NCBI RefSeq assembly: GCF_018130695.1
Contig: NZ_JAFCJX010000015.1
Coordinates: 50,001 to 114,000, forward strand
DNA: 64,000 bases
Direction of reading: 5' to 3'
From: Bradyrhizobium jicamae
Lineage (GTDB): Bacteria; Pseudomonadota; Alphaproteobacteria; Rhizobiales; Xanthobacteraceae
Shown here: positions 15,346 to 24,177 of the stretch, piece after piece
How positions within the stretch are numbered: the stretch's first letter is position 1
How the letters are laid out: every line of letters starts with the position of its first letter
Made by a program: the position numbers and the translations under genes
Notes under the pieces: generated by a model
What the model was told of the DNA's origin: nothing
The model's input: the letters and a program-made list of their open reading frames with translations, nothing else
The model's database searches: none

Positions 15346-16194
15346 TCAGGCCAGTGCGACATATTTGAAGGCATCGCCATCGCGCTTGAGATGGCCGGCG
15401 CCGAAGTGGCCGCCGATCACCAGCGTCGGCGTATCGGCAAAGCGGGAGAACAGTTCGCGTCTTGTCGCGGCCGACTGCTTCTGGTCGAAATCCGGCGTCG
15501 CCGACCAGTCGGGATGGGCCATCTGGCAGGGGTGATGGGCGACGTCGCCGGTCAGCAGGGCGTCCTGGCCGTCCGACTTGATGTGGACGCTCATATGCCC
15601 AAAACTGTGGCCGGGCGTCGGGATCAGGGTGATCTCCTCGGTCAGCCGGTGGTCGCTCGCCACCAGCTCCGCCTTGCCGGCATCGACGATCGGCTTCACG
15701 GAATCGGCGAACACCGCGGCGTGTGCCGGCTCGATGCTGTTGTCGCGCCAATAATCGTATTCCGCCTTTCCGAACACGTAGCGCGCTTTCGCAAAGGTCG
15801 GCACCCACTGGCCGCCGACCAGTCTGGTGTTCCAGCCGACATGGTCGACATGCAGATGCGTGCACAGCACGGTGTCGATGGTCTCGGGCGCGAAGCCGGC
15901 TTCGGTCAGCCACTCCAGGAAAGGCTCGGTGCGATTGTTCCAGATCGGCACGCCGCGACCCTGCTTGTCGTTGCCGAGTCCGGTGTCGACGATGATGCGA
16001 TGCTGCGGCGTCTCGACCAGCAGCGAGTGGATCGACATCTTCAACTGGCCCTCGTCATTGGCGTAATGCGGGATCAGCCAGGGCAATTTCTGGATTTCCT
16101 CCCGGCTCGCCTGCGGCAGCACGAACCGCGTGCCGCCGACGGATTCGAGCTCATTGACCTTGGTGATCCTGACCCTGCCGACCGTCCATTGCAT
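15346..16194 (-). CDS. MBL-fold metallo-hydrolase (paralogue 2)
   Basis: This 282-residue protein shows the metal motif H113-L-H115-V-D117-H118 (CTHLHVDHVGWNTRLVGG), then TPGHSFGHMSVH, LLTGDVAHHP and a final GGHFGAGHL. It has no signal peptide. It is a paralogue of the protein at 11510-12379 with the same length and the same HVDHVGWNTRLV core. The reaction is probably hydrolysis of a lactone, ester or thioester. The start at 16194 (MQWTVGRVRITKVNE) has a usable GGAAATG-like leader. It is bounded by repeats and probably has its own promoter. Confidence 0.9.
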   Translation of the reverse strand: MQWTVGRVRITKVNELESVGGTRFVLPQASREEIQKLPWLIPHYANDEGQLKMSIHSLLVETPQHRIIVDTGLGNDKQGRGVPIWNNRTEPFLEWLTEAGFAPETIDTVLCTHLHVDHVGWNTRLVGGQWVPTFAKARYVFGKAEYDYWRDNSIEPAHAAVFADSVKPIVDAGKAELVASDHRLTEEITLIPTPGHSFGHMSVHIKSDGQDALLTGDVAHHPCQMAHPDWSATPDFDQKQSAATRRELFSRFADTPTLVIGGHFGAGHLKRDGDAFKYVALA

Positions 16195-16287
16195 CCGGCA
16201 TTTCCTTTTGCTTCTTGTTGCTCTGTGGCTGAAGCATGCGGGTTTCCGCTAGCGAGCGCAATGGATCAAGTCGGCGCTTCTATCTCT

Positions 16288-16510
16288 TCGCCTCGCCCCG
16301 CTTGCGGGGAGAGGCCGGATCGCATGCAGCGAAGCGCAATGCCGATCCGGGTGAGGGGGAGCCTCCACGAGTCCGGCTCTCGCCGTCGCCTCAATTACAT
16401 TCGCGAGTCGGACAGGCTTTCTCTGCGGCCACCGCTCGCCGTGCCCCTCACCCGGATCGCATCTGTCGATGCGATCCGACCTCTCCCCGCAGAAGGGCGG
16501 GGAGAGGTGA
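16288..16510. repeat. Composite REP-like palindromic repeat
   Basis: The left module is CCGCTTGCGGGGAGAGGCCGG with an inverted GATCGCATG-type element and GGGTGAGGGGGAGCC. The right module is GTGCCCCTCACCCGGATCGC, GATCGCATC/GATGCGATC, and CCTCTCCCCGC/GCGGGGAGAGG. Between them is about 90 bases of spacer, including CATTCGCGAGTCGGA, which has a counterpart in the 11.4 kb copy. Confidence 0.85.
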
Positions 16511-16515
16511 AGACG

Positions 16516-17505
16516 CTACCGCGCGCAATCGACGATCACGGTGCCCATCTTGTCGCCCTTCTCGACGGCAAGATGCGCCTGCGCGGTCTCCGCGAGCGGA
16601 AACTGGCCGGCGATGTTGTGCACGCGGGTGCCGGCGGCGAGCCAGCGCGAGATGTCCTGTTGCGCCGCCGCGAGCAGCGGCGGGGGCAGGGCGAACAGCA
16701 CCAGCGAGCGCACCGTGATGCATTTTTCCATCAGCTCGCGCACCGGCAGTGTCGGCGTGCGATTGCCGTTGGTGGCGTAGATCGCGATCGTCGAATTGAC
16801 AGCCATCAGCTTCAGCGTGGTCGCAAGATTGCCGCCGAAATCGACGTCGACCACGCGATCGACCCCGCGGTGCTCGGTGAACGCCATAGCCCTGGCGACG
16901 ACATCCTCGGTGCGATAGTTGATCACGAGATCGGCGCCGCCGAGCCGCGCCTCCATGTCTTTCGCTGGCGAGCTCACCGTCGCGATGACGCGCGCTCCGC
17001 CCCATTTCGCCAATTGCACCGCGTAGTGCCCGACCGCGCCGGCGCCGCCGGTGACCAGCACTGTCTGCCCCTCGATCGGCCCGTCCGCGAACAGCGCGCA
17101 CCACGCGGTCATGCAGGGGATGCCGAGGGTGGCGCCCGCCGCGAACGAGACGTCCTCCGGCAGCGGCGTCACCAGGTAATCGGCGATCGTGATGTATTCG
17201 GCGGCGGTGCCGAACGCGCGGCCGTTGCGCTGGCCGTTGAACAGCCAGACCCGGTCGCCGACCGCGAATTTCGTCACGCCGTCGCCGACCTGGTCGACGA
17301 TCCCGGCGCCGTCGCTGTTCGGAATCACGCGCGGAAATTCCAGCGCGCGATAGGTGCCGCCGCGGCGGCCGACATCGGCCGGATTGACGCCGGACGCTTC
17401 GAGCCTGACGCGGACCTCGCCTGTATCAGCGTCAGGCGTCGGCATTTCGCCGACGGTGAGCACCGTCGGCGCCGCGCCTGTGCGTTCGTACCAGACCGCC
17501 CTCAC
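16516..17505 (-). CDS. NADPH:quinone reductase-like MDR family oxidoreductase
   Basis: I start at the GTG at 17505, giving 329 residues beginning VRAVWYERTGAAPTVLTVGE. This GTG overlaps the TGA of the upstream SDR gene (GTGA), a typical translational-coupling arrangement. The protein has the GroES-like catalytic domain (RVRLEASGVNPADVGRRGG) without zinc-binding cysteines, and a Rossmann fold with TGGAGAVGHYAVQLAKWGGA. These are features of quinone oxidoreductase-type MDR enzymes that reduce quinones or enones with NADPH. With the neighbouring SDR-like protein it may form a two-step redox pair. The physiological substrate is unknown. Confidence 0.9.
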   Translation of the reverse strand: MRAVWYERTGAAPTVLTVGEMPTPDADTGEVRVRLEASGVNPADVGRRGGTYRALEFPRVIPNSDGAGIVDQVGDGVTKFAVGDRVWLFNGQRNGRAFGTAAEYITIADYLVTPLPEDVSFAAGATLGIPCMTAWCALFADGPIEGQTVLVTGGAGAVGHYAVQLAKWGGARVIATVSSPAKDMEARLGGADLVINYRTEDVVARAMAFTEHRGVDRVVDVDFGGNLATTLKLMAVNSTIAIYATNGNRTPTLPVRELMEKCITVRSLVLFALPPPLLAAAQQDISRWLAAGTRVHNIAGQFPLAETAQAHLAVEKGDKMGTVIVDCAR

Positions 17506-18284
17506 AACGTTCCCGGGAACGCGCCGCCGTCCAGCAAAATGTTCTGGCCGGTGATGAAGCCGGCCTTGGCGCTGCACAGGAACGCACAGGCCTGGCCGAA
17601 CTCGTCGGGATCGCCGAAGCGGCCGGCCGGATTGAGCTTGGCCCGTTCAGCCAGGATCTGCTCGACCGGGATGCCGCGCTTCTCGGCTTCGGCCTTGCCG
17701 GTGCTGCGCAGGCGGTCGGTCTCGAACGGGCCGGGCAGCAGGCCGTTGATGGTGACGTTGTTGATCACGGTCTTGCGCGACAGGCCGGCGATGAAGCCGG
17801 TGAGGCCGGCGCGTGCGCCGTTGGAGAGGCCGAGGATATCGATCGGCGCCTTCACCGCGGCCGAGGTGATGTTGACGATGCGGCCGAACTTGCGCGCCAT
17901 CATGCCGTCCACGGTGGCCTTGATCAGCTCGATCGGCGTCAGCATGTTGGCGTCGATCGCCTTGATCCAGTCGTCGCGGGTCCAGTTGCGGAAATCGCCG
18001 GGCGGCGGGCCGCCGGCATTGTTGATCAGGATGTCCGGATCCGGGCAGGCCTTCAGCACGTCGGCGCGGCCGGCCGGCGTCGTGATGTCGCCGACGATCT
18101 CGGTGACGGTGACGCCGGGGTACGCTTTGCGGATTTCATCGGCAGTCTTTTTCAGCGCCTCGGCGCCGCGCGCGGTCAGCGTGACATGGACGCCTTCCTC
18201 CGCCAGCGCCATGGCGCAGGCGCGCCCCAGTCCCTTGCTCGATGCGCAGACGATGGCGCGACGGCCCTTGATTCCGAGATCCAC
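17502..18284 (-). CDS. SDR family protein, FabG-like, with atypical active site
   Basis: I start at the GTG at 18284, preceded by GGGAGTGAAGCC, giving 260 residues. The nucleotide-binding glycine motif is present but modified (ASSKGLGRACAMALAEEGV), as is the NNAG motif (INNAGGPPPGD). The usual Tyr-x-x-x-Lys is not seen: the equivalent region reads LGLSNGARAGLTGF, with Ser and Arg at the likely positions. As I recall, the BKR-like SDR subgroup shares this departure. It may bind NAD(P) and act on an unusual substrate, or be non-classical in mechanism. Its stop overlaps the start of the MDR gene by four bases. Confidence 0.88.
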   Translation of the reverse strand: MDLGIKGRRAIVCASSKGLGRACAMALAEEGVHVTLTARGAEALKKTADEIRKAYPGVTVTEIVGDITTPAGRADVLKACPDPDILINNAGGPPPGDFRNWTRDDWIKAIDANMLTPIELIKATVDGMMARKFGRIVNITSAAVKAPIDILGLSNGARAGLTGFIAGLSRKTVINNVTINGLLPGPFETDRLRSTGKAEAEKRGIPVEQILAERAKLNPAGRFGDPDEFGQACAFLCSAKAGFITGQNILLDGGAFPGTL

Positions 18285-18405
18285 GGCTTCACTCCCTGTT
18301 ATGTCGGGTAAGTTTGTCAGAGTTCGATGGCGACATTGTAGCCAAGCTCCGCCGCGCCGATAAGGGCCGGGCAATGCATATGTGCATGCCGGCTGCGAAA
18401 GTCGG

Positions 18406-18921
18406 CTAGATGTGCCGTTCCCTTCGCAGGCGCTCGATCGTCATCACGACGTCGGGCGGCAGCGATCGGAATCCCTGCTGACCTGCCGCCGACAACAGCG
18501 GCCGCAATTGCGACCCGTTGAGGAATTGCGGCTGGCGGGCCAGCGGCACCAGTTGGTCGAACACCAGCACGACTGACATCGCGACCAGGCCGGCCCTGAC
18601 GGCACCAAGCGCCGCGCCGCCGAGCCGGTCGAAGATCGCGATGTCGGATCCGATCGTGTCGTCGAGCATCGATCGGAACAGCCTTCCGAACAGCGCGCCG
18701 ACCAGCAGGAAAACCCCGAACAACAGCGTCCAGTTCTCCGGCAGGGGTGACGATGGCATGTGTGCGATGGCCGGCCCGATCATCGCCATCGCGGCGACCG
18801 CGATCGGCATCGCGACGAGGTAGGCGAGGATCGTGACCGCGCTGCGGATCAGGCCGGTCGTGAAGCCCGCCACGACGGCGAAGGCCAACCCGAGCAGGAC
18901 GGCGATATCGAAGATGTTCAT
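18406..18921 (-). CDS. CvpA family inner-membrane protein
   Basis: The 171-residue protein starts at MNIFDIAVLLGLAFAVVAGF and has four hydrophobic segments (about residues 5-25, 30-52, 65-82 and 100-122), then a cytoplasmic or periplasmic C-terminal tail. The pattern and the GFTTGLIRSAVTILAYLVA segment fit the CvpA/colicin V production family, widespread membrane proteins of unclear role linked to envelope stress. I start at the ATG at 18921; the upstream open frame overlaps a dispersed repeat and looks non-coding. No partner gene is evident. Confidence 0.8.
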   Translation of the reverse strand: MNIFDIAVLLGLAFAVVAGFTTGLIRSAVTILAYLVAMPIAVAAMAMIGPAIAHMPSSPLPENWTLLFGVFLLVGALFGRLFRSMLDDTIGSDIAIFDRLGGAALGAVRAGLVAMSVVLVFDQLVPLARQPQFLNGSQLRPLLSAAGQQGFRSLPPDVVMTIERLRRERHI

Positions 18922-18997
18922 GGACGATTCCGGACCCGGCGCGTGTCCGGCGTAGTCCATGTCGGTAAAGAAATCGTGGTCGCGACGCGCGACTTTT

Positions 18998-19127
18998 GTA
19001 GGGCGGGTTAGCGCTAGCGTAACCCGCCGCCGGTCCATCAATCTCGGCACCATGCATCGGTGACGAAGATGGTGGGTTACGCCAAGCGACTGCGCTTCGC
19101 GCAGCCGCAGGGCTAACCCACCCTACG
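18998..19127. repeat. Dispersed repeat with GTAGGG(C/T)GGGTTA ends
   Basis: The left end GTAGGGCGGGTTAGCG and right end GGGCTAACCCACCCTACG are inverted, and internal GTAACCCGCC and GGTGGGTTACGCC pair as well. The element lies between the CvpA-like gene and the GMC oxidoreductase gene. Confidence 0.75.
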
Positions 19128-19137
19128 CTCTACGCAC

Positions 19138-20733
19138 CTACGTCCGCATCTCCGCCCTGATCATGTCAGCGGCCTTCTCGCCGATCATGATGGTCGGCGC
19201 GTTGGTGTTGCCGCCGATCAGGGTCGGCATGATCGAGGCGTCGACGACGCGCAAGCCGTCCACGCCGTGCACTTTCAGCGTCGGATCGACCACGGCCATT
19301 GCATCCGTGCCCATCTTGCAGGTGCCGACGGGGTGATAGACGGTGTCGACGCGATTGCGCAGGATGTTGCGGATATCGTCGTCGGTTTTCACATCAGCCG
19401 TGAACATGTCCTTCTTCTGCAGCGCGCGCATCGCGGGCGTCTCCATCAGCCGTCGCGTGGTCTTGAAGCCCGCGACCATCGTCTCGAGATCCTCGGCCTC
19501 CCCTAAGAAGTTCGGATCGATCATGGGGGCGGCGAGCGGATCGGCGCTTTTCAGCCAGACGCTGCCGCGGCTCTTCGGCCTGAGCAGGCAGACATGGCAG
19601 GAGAAACCCGCCTCCTTGTGCTTCTTGCGGCCGTGGTCGTCGAGCATCGCGATGATGAAGTGGAGCTGGATGTCCGGTACGTCGAGGTGAGGCTGCGTCT
19701 TCAGGAAGCCGCCGCACTCGGCGAAATTGGTGGTCATCAGCCCGCGTCTCTCGCTGCGATAGCGCTGGATGGCGCGGAGCAGGGATGGCAAGCGGCCGAG
19801 CGAGGCGTGCACGAAGTGCGGATAGTCGGAGGCGTAGACGAACACGAAATCCGGATGGTCCTGCAGGTTGCGTCCGACACCGGGCACATGATGCACGGTG
19901 CCGATGCCGTGCGCGCGAAGCGCCTCGCCGTCGCCGATGCCCGACAGCAGCAACAGCTGCGGTGACTGGAAGGCGCCGGCGGCGAGGATCACCTCGCGGT
20001 GGGCGCGCAACTGCTTCGTCTGCCTGCCCTGCAGATATTCGATGCCGACGGCGCGGCCGCCGTCGAACAGGATCTTCGTGGCCTGCGCCCCGGTCTCGAC
20101 GCGCAGGTTCGCACGCGCATCGATAAAGGGGTGCACATAGGCGCGCGCCGCGCTCCAGCGCTCGCCATTGTGCTGCGTCACCTGGTAGCTGCCGAGCCCT
20201 TCGTGGTCTTCGGCATTGAAGTCATCGCGGATGCGGAACTGCGCCTCGCGCGCGGCCTGGTGGAAGAGGTCATGGATCGGATTGTCCGAGCGCAGCCGGT
20301 TGACATGCAGCGGGCCGCCCTTGCCGTGATAGTCGCCGTCGAAATCGGCGTTGTTCTCCGAGCGCTTGAAATAGGGCAGCACGTCCGCATAGGACCAGCC
20401 GGCATTGCCGAGCGCGGCCCAGTGGTCGTAATCCCTTTTGTGGCCGCGGATGTAGACCATGGCGTTGATCGCCGAGGAGCCGCCGAGGCCCTTGCCGCGC
20501 GGCTGATAGCCGATGCGGCCGTTCAAGCCCTTCTGCGGCACCGTATCGAAGGCCCAGTTGGCCGCGCGATAGGGCAAAGCGAGCCCGAACGGCGTGGTGA
20601 TCCGCCAATTGTCGTTCCGCCCGCCGGCATCGAGCAGCGCCACCGTCGTCGCCGCATCCTCCGACAGCCGTCCCGCCACCGCGCAGCCGCCCGAGCCGGC
20701 GCCGACGACGATGAAATCGAATGTGTCAGTCAC
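19138..20733 (-). CDS. GMC family FAD-dependent oxidoreductase
   Basis: This 531-residue flavoprotein has the N-terminal FAD-binding motif GAGSGGCAVAGRLSED, the GMC signature 1 region (GKGLGGSSAINAMVYIRGHK), signature 2 (GAFQSPQLLLLSGIGDGEAL) and a C-terminal active-site segment with the conserved histidine (VDTVYHPVGTCKMG) and the late Asn (GGNTNAPTIMIGEKAADMI). The overall pattern is nearest to choline-dehydrogenase-like alcohol dehydrogenases. It oxidises an alcohol to an aldehyde or ketone; the substrate is unknown, and no betaine genes are nearby, so choline is not implied. A repeat lies 11 bases beyond the stop. Confidence 0.92.
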   Translation of the reverse strand: MTDTFDFIVVGAGSGGCAVAGRLSEDAATTVALLDAGGRNDNWRITTPFGLALPYRAANWAFDTVPQKGLNGRIGYQPRGKGLGGSSAINAMVYIRGHKRDYDHWAALGNAGWSYADVLPYFKRSENNADFDGDYHGKGGPLHVNRLRSDNPIHDLFHQAAREAQFRIRDDFNAEDHEGLGSYQVTQHNGERWSAARAYVHPFIDARANLRVETGAQATKILFDGGRAVGIEYLQGRQTKQLRAHREVILAAGAFQSPQLLLLSGIGDGEALRAHGIGTVHHVPGVGRNLQDHPDFVFVYASDYPHFVHASLGRLPSLLRAIQRYRSERRGLMTTNFAECGGFLKTQPHLDVPDIQLHFIIAMLDDHGRKKHKEAGFSCHVCLLRPKSRGSVWLKSADPLAAPMIDPNFLGEAEDLETMVAGFKTTRRLMETPAMRALQKKDMFTADVKTDDDIRNILRNRVDTVYHPVGTCKMGTDAMAVVDPTLKVHGVDGLRVVDASIMPTLIGGNTNAPTIMIGEKAADMIRAEMRT

Positions 20734-21031
20734 GTTTATTTTCTCGCCCCGCTATTGGCGTCGAAAGCTCCGCTTTTGCGCCCATTCTGGCAAGGCCCAG
20801 TTCCAGCACCCGATACCGGGCAGAAAAGCCCCGATTTCGACGTCACAAAAACCTCAAAAACCCACCTCGCGGGGCTTTCCAAACCAGCCTTGCGTTGATA
20901 CATACGCCCCGCACCCGATCGGCTTCGGCCCGGGTCGCCTTCTCAGGAAGCCCTGACCAGGATCGCCCGGCGCGTCATGCGTTGGCCGGCACGTCTCAGG
21001 CTCCCCTCTTGTAGGGCATGCAACGGTTTAA
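20734..21031. other. Intergenic region upstream of the GMC gene and the tRNA
   Basis: I find no supported gene in these 298 bases. AAAGCCCCG near 20824 and CGGGGCTTT near 20870 are inverted but about 40 bases apart, so this is a weak terminator candidate at best. The promoters of the GMC gene and the tRNA gene should be here. Confidence 0.4.
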
Positions 21032-21108
<77 letters not shown>

Positions 21109-21136
21109 AGTTCGGACATCACCGGTTCCGATGAAG

Positions 21137-21165
21137 AAAATGGCCCGCATCACGCGGGCCATTTT
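21137..21165 (+). terminator. Rho-independent terminator after the tRNA
   Basis: AAAATGGCCCGC and GCGGGCCATTTT form a strong hairpin with a short loop, followed by a T-run (ATTTTTGTTT). It lies 28 bases after the tRNA CCA end. Confidence 0.85.
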
Positions 21166-21397
21166 TGTTTGGCGCTGTCGCCATCGCGCCCTCGAACCCC
21201 GCGCGCCGTGCGAGCTGGACCGGTTATTGCAATTTCCGCGAGGCGTCGCGCGCGACCGGTTGCACAGGAGCTAAAAAGTCCGCTTTCCCTGCGATTTGGC
21301 CGCAAATGACGCGAAGCGCCGGAAGGGTTCTGCATCGTCCGGCACAGTTGTATTGTCCCGTATGTCCGATTTTGCGACACTGCGGAGGAAATGGAGA

Positions 21398-21709
21398 ATG
21401 CCTGTGAGGAAGCTCGTTCTGGCCGCGGCACTCGTTGTGTGGGCATCGCCGTCGCTCGCAGGCACCTATATGCGGGCGAGCAGCTGCAAGTTCTCGGGCT
21501 CCTACGGCTACAGCAACTGCCTGACGACCTGGACGCATCTGCCGGACCCGGTCCGCGATCCCGAGCAGGACCGGCGGGATGCGATCGCGCGCGCGAAGGA
21601 AAACGAAAAATGGACCGCCTTCTGCAAGCCGACCTTCGCGCGCGACGAATACGGCGTCCACCGCGCGTCCTATGCCGTGACCGGCTGCGAGTTCGGGCGG
21701 AGTGAATAG
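21398..21709 (+). CDS. Small secreted hypothetical protein
   Basis: The 103-residue product begins with a clear signal peptide (MPVRKLVLAAALVVWASPSL, cleavage after SLA). The mature part has four cysteines (SSCKFSG, SNCLTTW, AFCKPTF, TGCEFGR), which could form two disulfides in the periplasm. GGAGGAAATGGAGA precedes the ATG at 21398. The pattern of a short exported protein with two cysteine pairs is common in rhizobia, but I cannot name a family. It is convergent with the dehydrogenase gene that follows. Confidence 0.8.
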   Translation: MPVRKLVLAAALVVWASPSLAGTYMRASSCKFSGSYGYSNCLTTWTHLPDPVRDPEQDRRDAIARAKENEKWTAFCKPTFARDEYGVHRASYAVTGCEFGRSE

Positions 21710-21733
21710 CGGCGGGTCTCAGCCCACGCAGAA

Positions 21734-22807
21734 TTATGCTGCACTTAATTCTCCGGCCACGCGGCGCCCGAAGGCGTCGCAGCCTGTCGTGCCGCCGAGA
21801 TCGCGGGTGCGCGCGGCAGGATCAGCCAGCACCCTGTCGACGGCGGTCTCCATCGCCGCTGCGGCGCGATGGAAGGCCGCCTTGGCGTAGCGCGTGCCCA
21901 TCCAGTTCAGCAGCATCGCGACCGAGAGGATCATCGAGGTCGGGTTGGCGACGTTCTGTCCGGCAATGTCGGGCGCCGAGCCGTGCTGGGCCTGCGCGCA
22001 GCAATGCGTCGCGCTGGCGTTGACGGAGCCGGCAAGTCCAAGGCCGCCGGAGAGCTCGCTGGCGAGATCCGACAGGATGTCGCCGAAGAAATTGGTGCAG
22101 CAGAGCACGTCGAACCGCTCCGGATTCTTGACCAGATGCGCCGTCGAGGCGTCGACCAGCAGATCGTCCAGCGCGACATCGGGAAATTCCTTGTGCACGT
22201 CGCGCACGGCCTCGAGGAACAGGCCGTCGGTCATGTGAAAGCAGTTGGCCTTGTGGATCGCGGTGACCTTCCTGCGCCGCGTCCGCGCCAGCTCGAACGA
22301 GGCGCGCGCGATCCGCTCGCTGCAATGCCGGGTGATCTTGCGGGTGGCGAGCGCCATGTCCGGGCTCGGCATGCATTCGCCGCTGCCGCGCGTCATGTTG
22401 CGATCGGCGTAGAATCCCTCGGTCGCCTCGCGCATGATGACGAGATCCATGCTGCGGCCCTCGCGCATGTTGTGCGGCACGCCCGCGCGCGTGCGCGCCG
22501 GCCGCACGTTCGCAAAGAGATCGAGCCCGACGCGGAAGCCGGCGGAGACATTGCGCCCGCCTTCCGCGGCCGGTGGATAGTCGGCATGCGACTGCGTGCC
22601 GAGGATGATGCCGTCATACGTCCTGGCGCGCTCCAGCAAGTCCTGTCGCAGCGTGGTGCCGTGCTTCGCAAGGCTCGCAAAGCCGACGTCCTCATGGTCG
22701 AAGCTCAGCTCGAGATCGAATGTGCGGCTGGCCGCCTCGGTCACCTCGAGCGCGGCGGCGGTAATCTCGGGGCCGATGCCGTCTCCGGGCATGACGATGA
22801 TGCGCAT
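21734..22807 (-). CDS. Isocitrate/isopropylmalate dehydrogenase family protein, tartrate dehydrogenase-like
   Basis: The 357-residue protein starts at the ATG at 22807 with MRIIVMPGDGIGPEITAAAL, the family's N-terminal signature. Metal- and substrate-binding motifs follow: DLFANVRPAR, MREATEGFYADRN (Arg and Tyr), KVTAIHKANCFHMTDGLF (catalytic Lys) and the aspartate pair in NFFGDILSDLASELSGGLGL. The family performs NAD(P)-dependent oxidative decarboxylation of 2-hydroxy acids. The unusual substrate loop (LGTQSHADYPPAAEGG) argues against true LeuB or Icd and suggests a tartrate/D-malate-type enzyme. It is divergent from a Bug-type binding protein gene, which fits carboxylate uptake and oxidation. 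Confidence 0.88.
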   Translation of the reverse strand: MRIIVMPGDGIGPEITAAALEVTEAASRTFDLELSFDHEDVGFASLAKHGTTLRQDLLERARTYDGIILGTQSHADYPPAAEGGRNVSAGFRVGLDLFANVRPARTRAGVPHNMREGRSMDLVIMREATEGFYADRNMTRGSGECMPSPDMALATRKITRHCSERIARASFELARTRRRKVTAIHKANCFHMTDGLFLEAVRDVHKEFPDVALDDLLVDASTAHLVKNPERFDVLCCTNFFGDILSDLASELSGGLGLAGSVNASATHCCAQAQHGSAPDIAGQNVANPTSMILSVAMLLNWMGTRYAKAAFHRAAAAMETAVDRVLADPAARTRDLGGTTGCDAFGRRVAGELSAA

Positions 22808-22935
22808 GGGGAACCCCTTCAGTTGGCTTTGGCGCGCGGGCGCGTCCTGTCGCGTGACGGAGGAACGTCTTGCGTGACGGACCAGATTGGTCTTTAAGAC
22901 ATAGAAATGCAAATGTCGACCGGGGTGGATGCGGT

Positions 22936-23928
22936 ATGGGCCATTTCTTCCGAAACAGTCTCGCGCTCGGCTGCCTGGCCCTGTGGTCGGCGATATCGGC
23001 CTCCTCGGCGTCCGCGGAGACCTATCCGTCGCGTCCGCTGACCCTGATCGTGCCGTTCGCCGCGGGCGGCGCGGCCGACACCACCGGCCGGATCATGGCG
23101 GATGCGATGGCGCGGCATCTCGGCCGTCCTGTCATCGTCGAGAATGTCGGCGGCGCCGGTGGTGCGATCGGCTCGCTGAGGGGCAAGAAGGCGCAGCCCG
23201 ACGGCTACACCATCGGCCTCGGCCACATGGGCACGCATGCCGCCGCGGTCGGCGCCAATGCGCGGCTCGGCTACGACCCGCGCAAGGATTTCGACTATCT
23301 CGGCCTGGTCTCGACCACGCCCAACATCGTATTCGTTCGAGCGGATTTCCCGGCGAAGACGCTTGCCGAATTCGCCGCCTACGCGCGGGTGAAGGGCGGG
23401 GATCTCAAGATGGGCCACTCCGGCATCGGCGCCGCCTCGCACATCACCTGCATCCTGCTGTTCCAGCTGATCGGCGCCGAGCCGACCTATGTCAGCTATC
23501 GCGGCTTCGGCCAGACCATCAATGACATCCTGTCGGGCGCAATCGACGGCAGCTGCGATCTCGTCGCCTCCGTCAGCGGCCAGGTGCAGGCGGGCTCCGT
23601 CAAGGCGTTCGCTGTTGCTGCGCCGGAACGCTCGCCGATCCTCCCCGACGTGCCGACCGCAACCGAAGCCGGCATGCCCGACTTCGCCGCCGAGACCTGG
23701 ACCGGCCTCTACGCCCCCAAGGGCGTGCCGCCCGACATCCTCGCCAAACTCCGCGACGCCGTCGCCAAATCGCTCGACGAGCCGCAGGTGCAAGCCCGCT
23801 TTCTCAAGATCGGCGCGACCGTCCCCAAGCCCGAGCGCCGCGGAGGCGAAGCGATGCAGGCGCTGGTCGAGCGGGAGGTGGTGAGGTGGGTGGAGATTCT
23901 CGGGAAGGCGGGGTTGCCGGAGCAGTGA
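22936..23928 (+). CDS. Bug family tripartite tricarboxylate transporter substrate-binding protein
   Basis: The 330-residue protein has a signal peptide (MGHFFRNSLALGCLALWSAI, cleavage near ASA-E) and the Bug-family pattern: YPSRPLTLIVPFAAGGAADTT, GRPVIVENVGGAGGAIGS, YTIGLGHMGTHAAA, HITCILLFQLIGAEPTYVSY and GLYAPKGVPPDILAKL. These periplasmic proteins bind carboxylates and often exist as orphans without TctA/TctB, as here. The ATG at 22936 gives the best signal peptide; an upstream frame extension is open but has no ribosome site. It is divergent from the tartrate-dehydrogenase-like gene, so a hydroxy-dicarboxylate ligand is a reasonable inference. Confidence 0.9.
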   Translation: MGHFFRNSLALGCLALWSAISASSASAETYPSRPLTLIVPFAAGGAADTTGRIMADAMARHLGRPVIVENVGGAGGAIGSLRGKKAQPDGYTIGLGHMGTHAAAVGANARLGYDPRKDFDYLGLVSTTPNIVFVRADFPAKTLAEFAAYARVKGGDLKMGHSGIGAASHITCILLFQLIGAEPTYVSYRGFGQTINDILSGAIDGSCDLVASVSGQVQAGSVKAFAVAAPERSPILPDVPTATEAGMPDFAAETWTGLYAPKGVPPDILAKLRDAVAKSLDEPQVQARFLKIGATVPKPERRGGEAMQALVEREVVRWVEILGKAGLPEQ

Positions 23929-24177
23929 GGGGTAAGCCAATTGAGTGCACTTAACTGACGGCCGTCACCACGCCACTCACCAACTCAAGAATAGCGTGCA
24001 CTGGCGTGGTGCGCCCCTTCCGCCGCTCCAGCTTTTAGGTGAGCACATAACGTCTCCAGCCTGCTCCGGCCGTTCGCGGAGTACAAGAACGGGAAGTCGA
24101 CACGAACTTGCCCGGGTTGTGGTGTCCACGTTCGACGATAGCCGCATCAAGACCGGTATTGATATCACCGGCATCGC

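Noticed and set aside
15391..18363. A 990-codon open frame on the plus strand
   Set aside because: It is antisense to the second MBL gene, the MDR gene and the SDR gene and runs through a repeat element. Its translation is Arg/Gly/Ala-rich without motifs, while the minus-strand proteins have clear family signatures.
20823..20880. AAAGCCCCG ... CGGGGCTTT inverted pair upstream of the tRNA
   Set aside because: The arms are about 40 bases apart and no gene on the plus strand ends here, so a terminator is not supported.
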